DNA from: Prostheceraeus crozeri
Lineage: Eukaryota; Platyhelminthes; Polycladida; Euryleptidae
Assembly: GCA_907163375.1 (NCBI GenBank)
Contig: CAJQUW010002201.1
Span: 172,001 to 236,000 of the forward strand
Reading direction: 5' to 3'
Length of the DNA: 64,000 nt
The translations under genes and the position numbers were made by a program. This document shows, one piece after another, positions 59,963 to 64,000 of the stretch (within the stretch, counting starts at the first letter, position 1; each line of letters opens with the position of its first letter). Below the pieces are notes generated by a model that saw only the letters and a program-made list of their open reading frames with translations, was not told the origin of the DNA and ran no database searches.

Positions 59963-60228
59963 TACACTGTAAACTGTAGGGCACTAATTTAGGCACGAAT
60001 CCGAAATTTTGTGACAGTTAGCGCCTAGCTAGTGCTTTTCTAGTGCCTCGAGGCACCAGTAGGCGCCACCTAGGCACTAATAGGCACCAAACCAAATATT
60101 TGTTTATCCAATGAAATTGAAGGAAAAATCATTGAGCACGAACTCGGCACTATGACATTCGTGCCTACTCGCGCCTTGTGTTGGCTAGAATTGATGCCTA
60201 AATTTCGTGCCCTAGAGTTTACAGTGTA
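59963..60228. mobile_element. MITE, 266 bp, TACACTGTAAACT ends
   Basis: Left: TACACTGTAAACTGTAGGGC, ACTAATTTAGGCACGAAT. Right, read inward: TACACTGTAAACTCTAGGGC, ACGAAATTTAGGCATCAATT. TA at both tips is consistent with a TA target. The interior repeats AGGCACCAGTAGGC-like words (about 60045-60090). No coding capacity. Confidence 0.8.
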
Positions 60229-60234
60229 GAACAT

Positions 60235-62965
60235 TAACTTAAGCTCACTTTGGCTCAATGAAACCCCTAACACCCTTGAATCAAAGAAACATCAAAAATT
60301 GAGAGGTCAAACTCGTTGAAATCAGAGCTAGGTGGATATATATGTCCACAACGTTTTCTGTCATCATCGACGCCTATAAATTTGGATCAATTCAAACGAA
60401 ACTTCACATGTAAAATGTTCAACGTAGCTACTGGTCTTATCTGAAAATCAAAAGTTGCTTGGCCAATGCTCATTGATATTGTATCATGTTTCTTGAAAAA
60501 TGCCCTGTTTGCTCCAAAGAAGTGACCGCCATTCGAATTCGTTATCACATCGACGGCTACTTATTGTGATCTATATAAACTAGAGGAAATGCTCAATGGA
60601 GATAACATTTTCCTGATAAATAACCTGCCCTAAGGCTTCCATAATGGCATAATTGTATTTATCATTCTACCTTCTGACTTTGCTCTATGCTTCAAAAATA
60701 GCAAAAATTGTCATCATGTCGACGACGTCGATACTATTATGATTTCCAACTTGATGCATCAACGACCACAAATATCTTCTAGTGTACCGACTGGAAAAGT
60801 GAGGCGTCCCCTATTTCTACATGATCCTACACCTTCCGCATCAACGATTAGTAGGCCTATCTAAGTTTCCCTCGTTTCATCTTTCAATCAACAATCGAGT
60901 CGCTTCTTTCGAAGGAGAACGTGACAATAAACGAATCTGACTGGTGATCACTAACTTCAGCATCGATTCTGGAGACTTTTCAAAGAAAATCTAAATGACG
61001 TATCATAGTCTGAGGATGGCATAACAAGACGAGGATGACCGAAAGCACAGGAGAGAACAGCAACTGTCATGGCAGCTGGTCTTCATGAGTAATTAGCACG
61101 AGTTTCTGTGTGGCATTCGAGTTTTTATGTAGGCTACCTACTTCATATAGATTACATGTAACTTGTATATATCCAGATCGATATTCTTCAAAAAGTCTCG
61201 CAGCCTATCTCAAGTCTACAACAGGAATTACTTCAAGCATGCAAATAGGTCCATAAACCATCATTTTAAGGCCATGTTTGAATGCCTGGTTTCAAAAACA
61301 ACTTTAATATTGTTTAAAATTGTTTGTTATTCCTCTGTACAGATGCACAAGTAATGCTTGGAAACTACCACATGCGGCAACTTGTTTTACTAAACGGAGT
61401 TGCACACAGGTTCATGAACATTGCTGCATGAATGTACAATTAGTGACCATCAAATGTATCTTAGAATTAGTGAAGCAAGGTTTGCCACCGGTCGAGCTTT
61501 TTTGTGGCCGGTGTCGGCCGAAGTGATCAAAACCGCTAGGTTGGGTATGCGACGACAGCCTCGTCTCTGTAAGCGTCTGGTTAAGGCTTAGATCGTCAGG
61601 CATAATTAGTCCGACTTGCATCGTTGCACGTATATAGTGTGCACCGAATGTACGAATAGCAGGTCTATCGATGCTCCAGATAGGCAAGAGATCACATAAC
61701 AATGCAATAACTATTCGCACTTTGATGGCATGTTTTGTGCTATAGAAAAGACTGCAAAGACAACACTGCTGCAACACGTGAAAAGACAAATTTACAAATC
61801 TAATGAGTTTTATGAAAGTGATAATAATAACTGCATTTTCAAAGTCAATCATTCACTTGTACTAGTAAATTGATGTCAGAGAATGATTATCATGCCCCAA
61901 ACGAGCATAACAATGATGCAATGTGACTTTTGACTGAGTGCTGATGTCACGAAATGTCTTGTCTCTGAAAGAACATCATTAAAGGATTCACCGAAGTGAG
62001 ATTTACTTCTTCACTTGTGAGGGAAATCTCATCATGTACGACGGCAATTGAGAATTCTCTACATCGAAGTTTTATTTCAGGCCTTATGAGAAACTAAATG
62101 AGATGTAGAAATTTAGGGAACTTCTAAATTAGATTCTACGATTTTTGATTTTTCATAACTCAAAACTACTTGCTCAAAATATGAACTTCAAACTTCAACG
62201 TAAAGAGCTATACATGCATAGTATTTTCAAATGGCTCTATGGTTCTATGACTCTTCAAAGGGCCCATGCCGAAGCTTTGCTGCTTCTTTCTAACAATTCT
62301 GTTGATTGTATATTTCCAAAAATCAATCTCAATTCCAAAAGTCTCTGTAATATGTAGATTGTAAATTCGTAAGCATACATGTTGATGTATTACTTTCTAA
62401 GTTGATATAATTAGCCTACTAATAAATATTTATTAAAATTAGGCTTAACAGCCTAATCAAAAAATATGTTTGACGAAAATAGGAAAATATCTAAACAACA
62501 AAATGATGAGAACTCCTCGATTTGGCTACAAAATTGTGCGCACAAAACTCCTGTTTATCACATATTAATGCGCCTTTGATAACTACAGTCTTATCAGCTA
62601 CATCTACCTTGTTTCGAAGGATAACGGGCATAAAGAGCATATTTCTTTGTGAGGAAAGATTCCATTAGCTTTCTTCTTTTTCGCTGCTTCAATATTATCT
62701 CTTCACCTTCTTTTGCTGTCTTGAGGAGTGGAAACTTTTGGAGAAGCTCTATTTTTTTGTTTCTTGGCTTTCAAATGTATTGTGTATGCGCTGTGGGATT
62801 TTTGCATGTTCTTTATAAACTGCATGTCTGGCTGCTTCAGTTCATACAGATACTTTCATGCATGGGCTTGTCCGATCACAAATGAAGGAAAATTTAGGCA
62901 AATGAAGATGACTGTACTATCAATCTTAAAAAAATTTGTTTCTCAAAACGCCCTCAAAAATTCAG
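60235..62965. other. No gene recognised
   Basis: The longest frame is 146 codons on the minus strand (61412-61852), which lacks a recognisable domain although its second half (LSLNQTLTETRLSSHTQPSG) is mixed in composition. A 16-bp perfect palindrome TAATAAATATTTATTA lies at about 62420. No element ends found. Confidence 0.5.
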
Positions 62966-62971
62966 CAACTG

Positions 62972-63260
62972 CACTGTAAATCGTTGGATACGAAAATTTC
63001 ATACAAACATATACCAAAATCACATACAATTTGAAACTAACATCTGATACGAGATTCTCGTATGTTTTCAGAGATCTGGTATGTTTTTCATACCACATCT
63101 CACTTACTTTCGTATGTGATTGGTATGTAGCGATACGAACTATTCAATCTGTGATTGGCTGTTTTACACTGAAATACGAGTTGTTGTTATGTTTTATATA
63201 CGAGACCCGATGCAAATTTATCCTTATTCGTATGTCTCTGGTATGCATTTCGTATGTGCA
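62972..63260. repeat. CGTATG/CATACG-rich block, possible MITE
   Basis: Words CGTATG, GGTATG and their inverses are unusually dense, with a hairpin ATACGAGA/TCTCGTAT at about 63047-63064. CACTGTAAATC at 62972 and an inverted CAGTGTAAAAC ending near 63159 could be diverged ends (9 of 11). No target duplication seen. Confidence 0.3.
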
Positions 63261-63269
63261 GCGCTAAGT

Positions 63270-64000
63270 CACATAACAAAAAAATATAGGCATTACATAC
63301 TACTGTCAAATAACTTTTTTCGGTAATACCAGTCGTGAATATTTCTTTTTGATAGTGTGATATTTAACTATATTAGATTTATTGTGAATTTTATGCTCCA
63401 CGAGATTGTCGTCGTTGCTACTTGTCTAGCAACATTAACAGGACATTTAGTTAGCTCTACTTTATGAACCAAGTTGATAAACATCAATTCATACAAACGA
63501 TATTTTCGTGAAATCATGTTGACTTAAGATTTTATAGAAAAAAAGCCCCCTTCTGTTTTGTAACGTTTTGGACGAATATCGAGACTCATTAAAGTTCATG
63601 CCAAATTCCGGAAATTTCCGGAAGAATGTCACCAATGTCTGTGACTAATGATGTACAACAACAAGAGTTTTTTTTCCACTGGAAATTCTTTCGGACGTCT
63701 ATTCTCGCAACACATTTCCGAACTTTTATAGTGGGACAAACGGTTCCAAACGGACAATCGTCTACAAACAGTTCCAAAGATTTTTCTAAAATCTTTCTAG
63801 AATTCGCAGAAGAGCAGAATTATCAGAGAATCTTTTGTGGTAGAGGTCCTTTTTCACTTTCTTCACATCAATGATCACCGATTTTTCAATGAGTGACTTT
63901 TTGATACTCTGTAATTGTCATTTTGCACACTGATTTCATGTAAGTGCCATGTGTAAGCGGCTCACACGATCTGTACAGCTCTTTAAGAAACTTGATTGAG
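63270..64000. other. No gene recognised
   Basis: An 82-codon plus-strand frame at 63626-63874 has no recognised domain and no splice-site context. Nothing else noted. Confidence 0.5.

Noticed and set aside
61412-61852. 146-codon minus-strand frame
   Set aside because: No recognisable domain or conserved-looking block; the first half is hydrophobic as expected from AT-rich DNA.
1-64000. CRISPR arrays, operons, riboswitches, rRNA
   Set aside because: Nothing of the kind is visible; repeats are irregularly spaced and the sequence is eukaryotic in character.

Overview
This is AT-rich animal nuclear DNA with no operons, no ribosome-binding sites and no complete host gene that I can recognise. 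Nearly everything identifiable is mobile-element debris: hAT, Tc1/mariner and P-type DNA transposons, short non-autonomous inverted-repeat elements (MITEs), two families of tRNA-derived SINEs and three LINE fragments. This mixture, together with many copies of the palindrome TAGGCCTA, fits a marine invertebrate animal genome. The phylum cannot be decided from this window. Most short open frames look like chance and are not listed.

Layout. 1-12.5 kb: sparse, with a LINE tail at 1.3 kb, a long decayed hAT transposase on the minus strand (7.4-9.0 kb) and a second LINE tail at 11.2 kb. 12.5-25 kb: three copies of tRNA-derived SINE family A, one copy of family B, a CpG-rich island at 15.3-16.0 kb followed by an unrecognised decayed coding tract, a MITE with a perfect 8-bp target duplication (21.3 kb) and a GC-richer stretch at 22.6-23.3 kb. 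25-37 kb: a hAT-like MITE carrying a minisatellite (28.6 kb), two more SINE-B copies, and a nearly complete Tc1/mariner element with about 250-bp inverted ends and DD41D catalytic spacing (34.3-36.1 kb). 37-46 kb: the C-terminal part of a LINE reverse-transcriptase ORF (40.0-40.7 kb) and a 1.5-kb hAT fossil with both ends (41.5-43.0 kb).

46.7-57.1 kb is the most structured part. An unnamed interspersed repeat (called unit A here) occurs in four or more pieces, two of them about 820 bp long and collinear. Between two unit-A pieces lies a 2.1-kb element with 28-bp inverted ends (27/28 identical), a near-perfect 8-bp target duplication and a broken THAP-domain reading frame pointing inward from one end; I read it as a degenerate P-type element. 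Two copies of a long-TIR element (51.7 and 56.4 kb) and a ~70-bp tandem repeat (55.0 kb) complete the block. 57-64 kb holds one clear MITE (60.0 kb) and otherwise featureless sequence.

The pieces do not work together as a pathway; the window is a record of successive, partly nested insertions. The best candidates for something undescribed are the P-type element, unit A and the minisatellite-bearing MITE. All family calls rest on visual recognition of motifs and ends; no database search or alignment was run.
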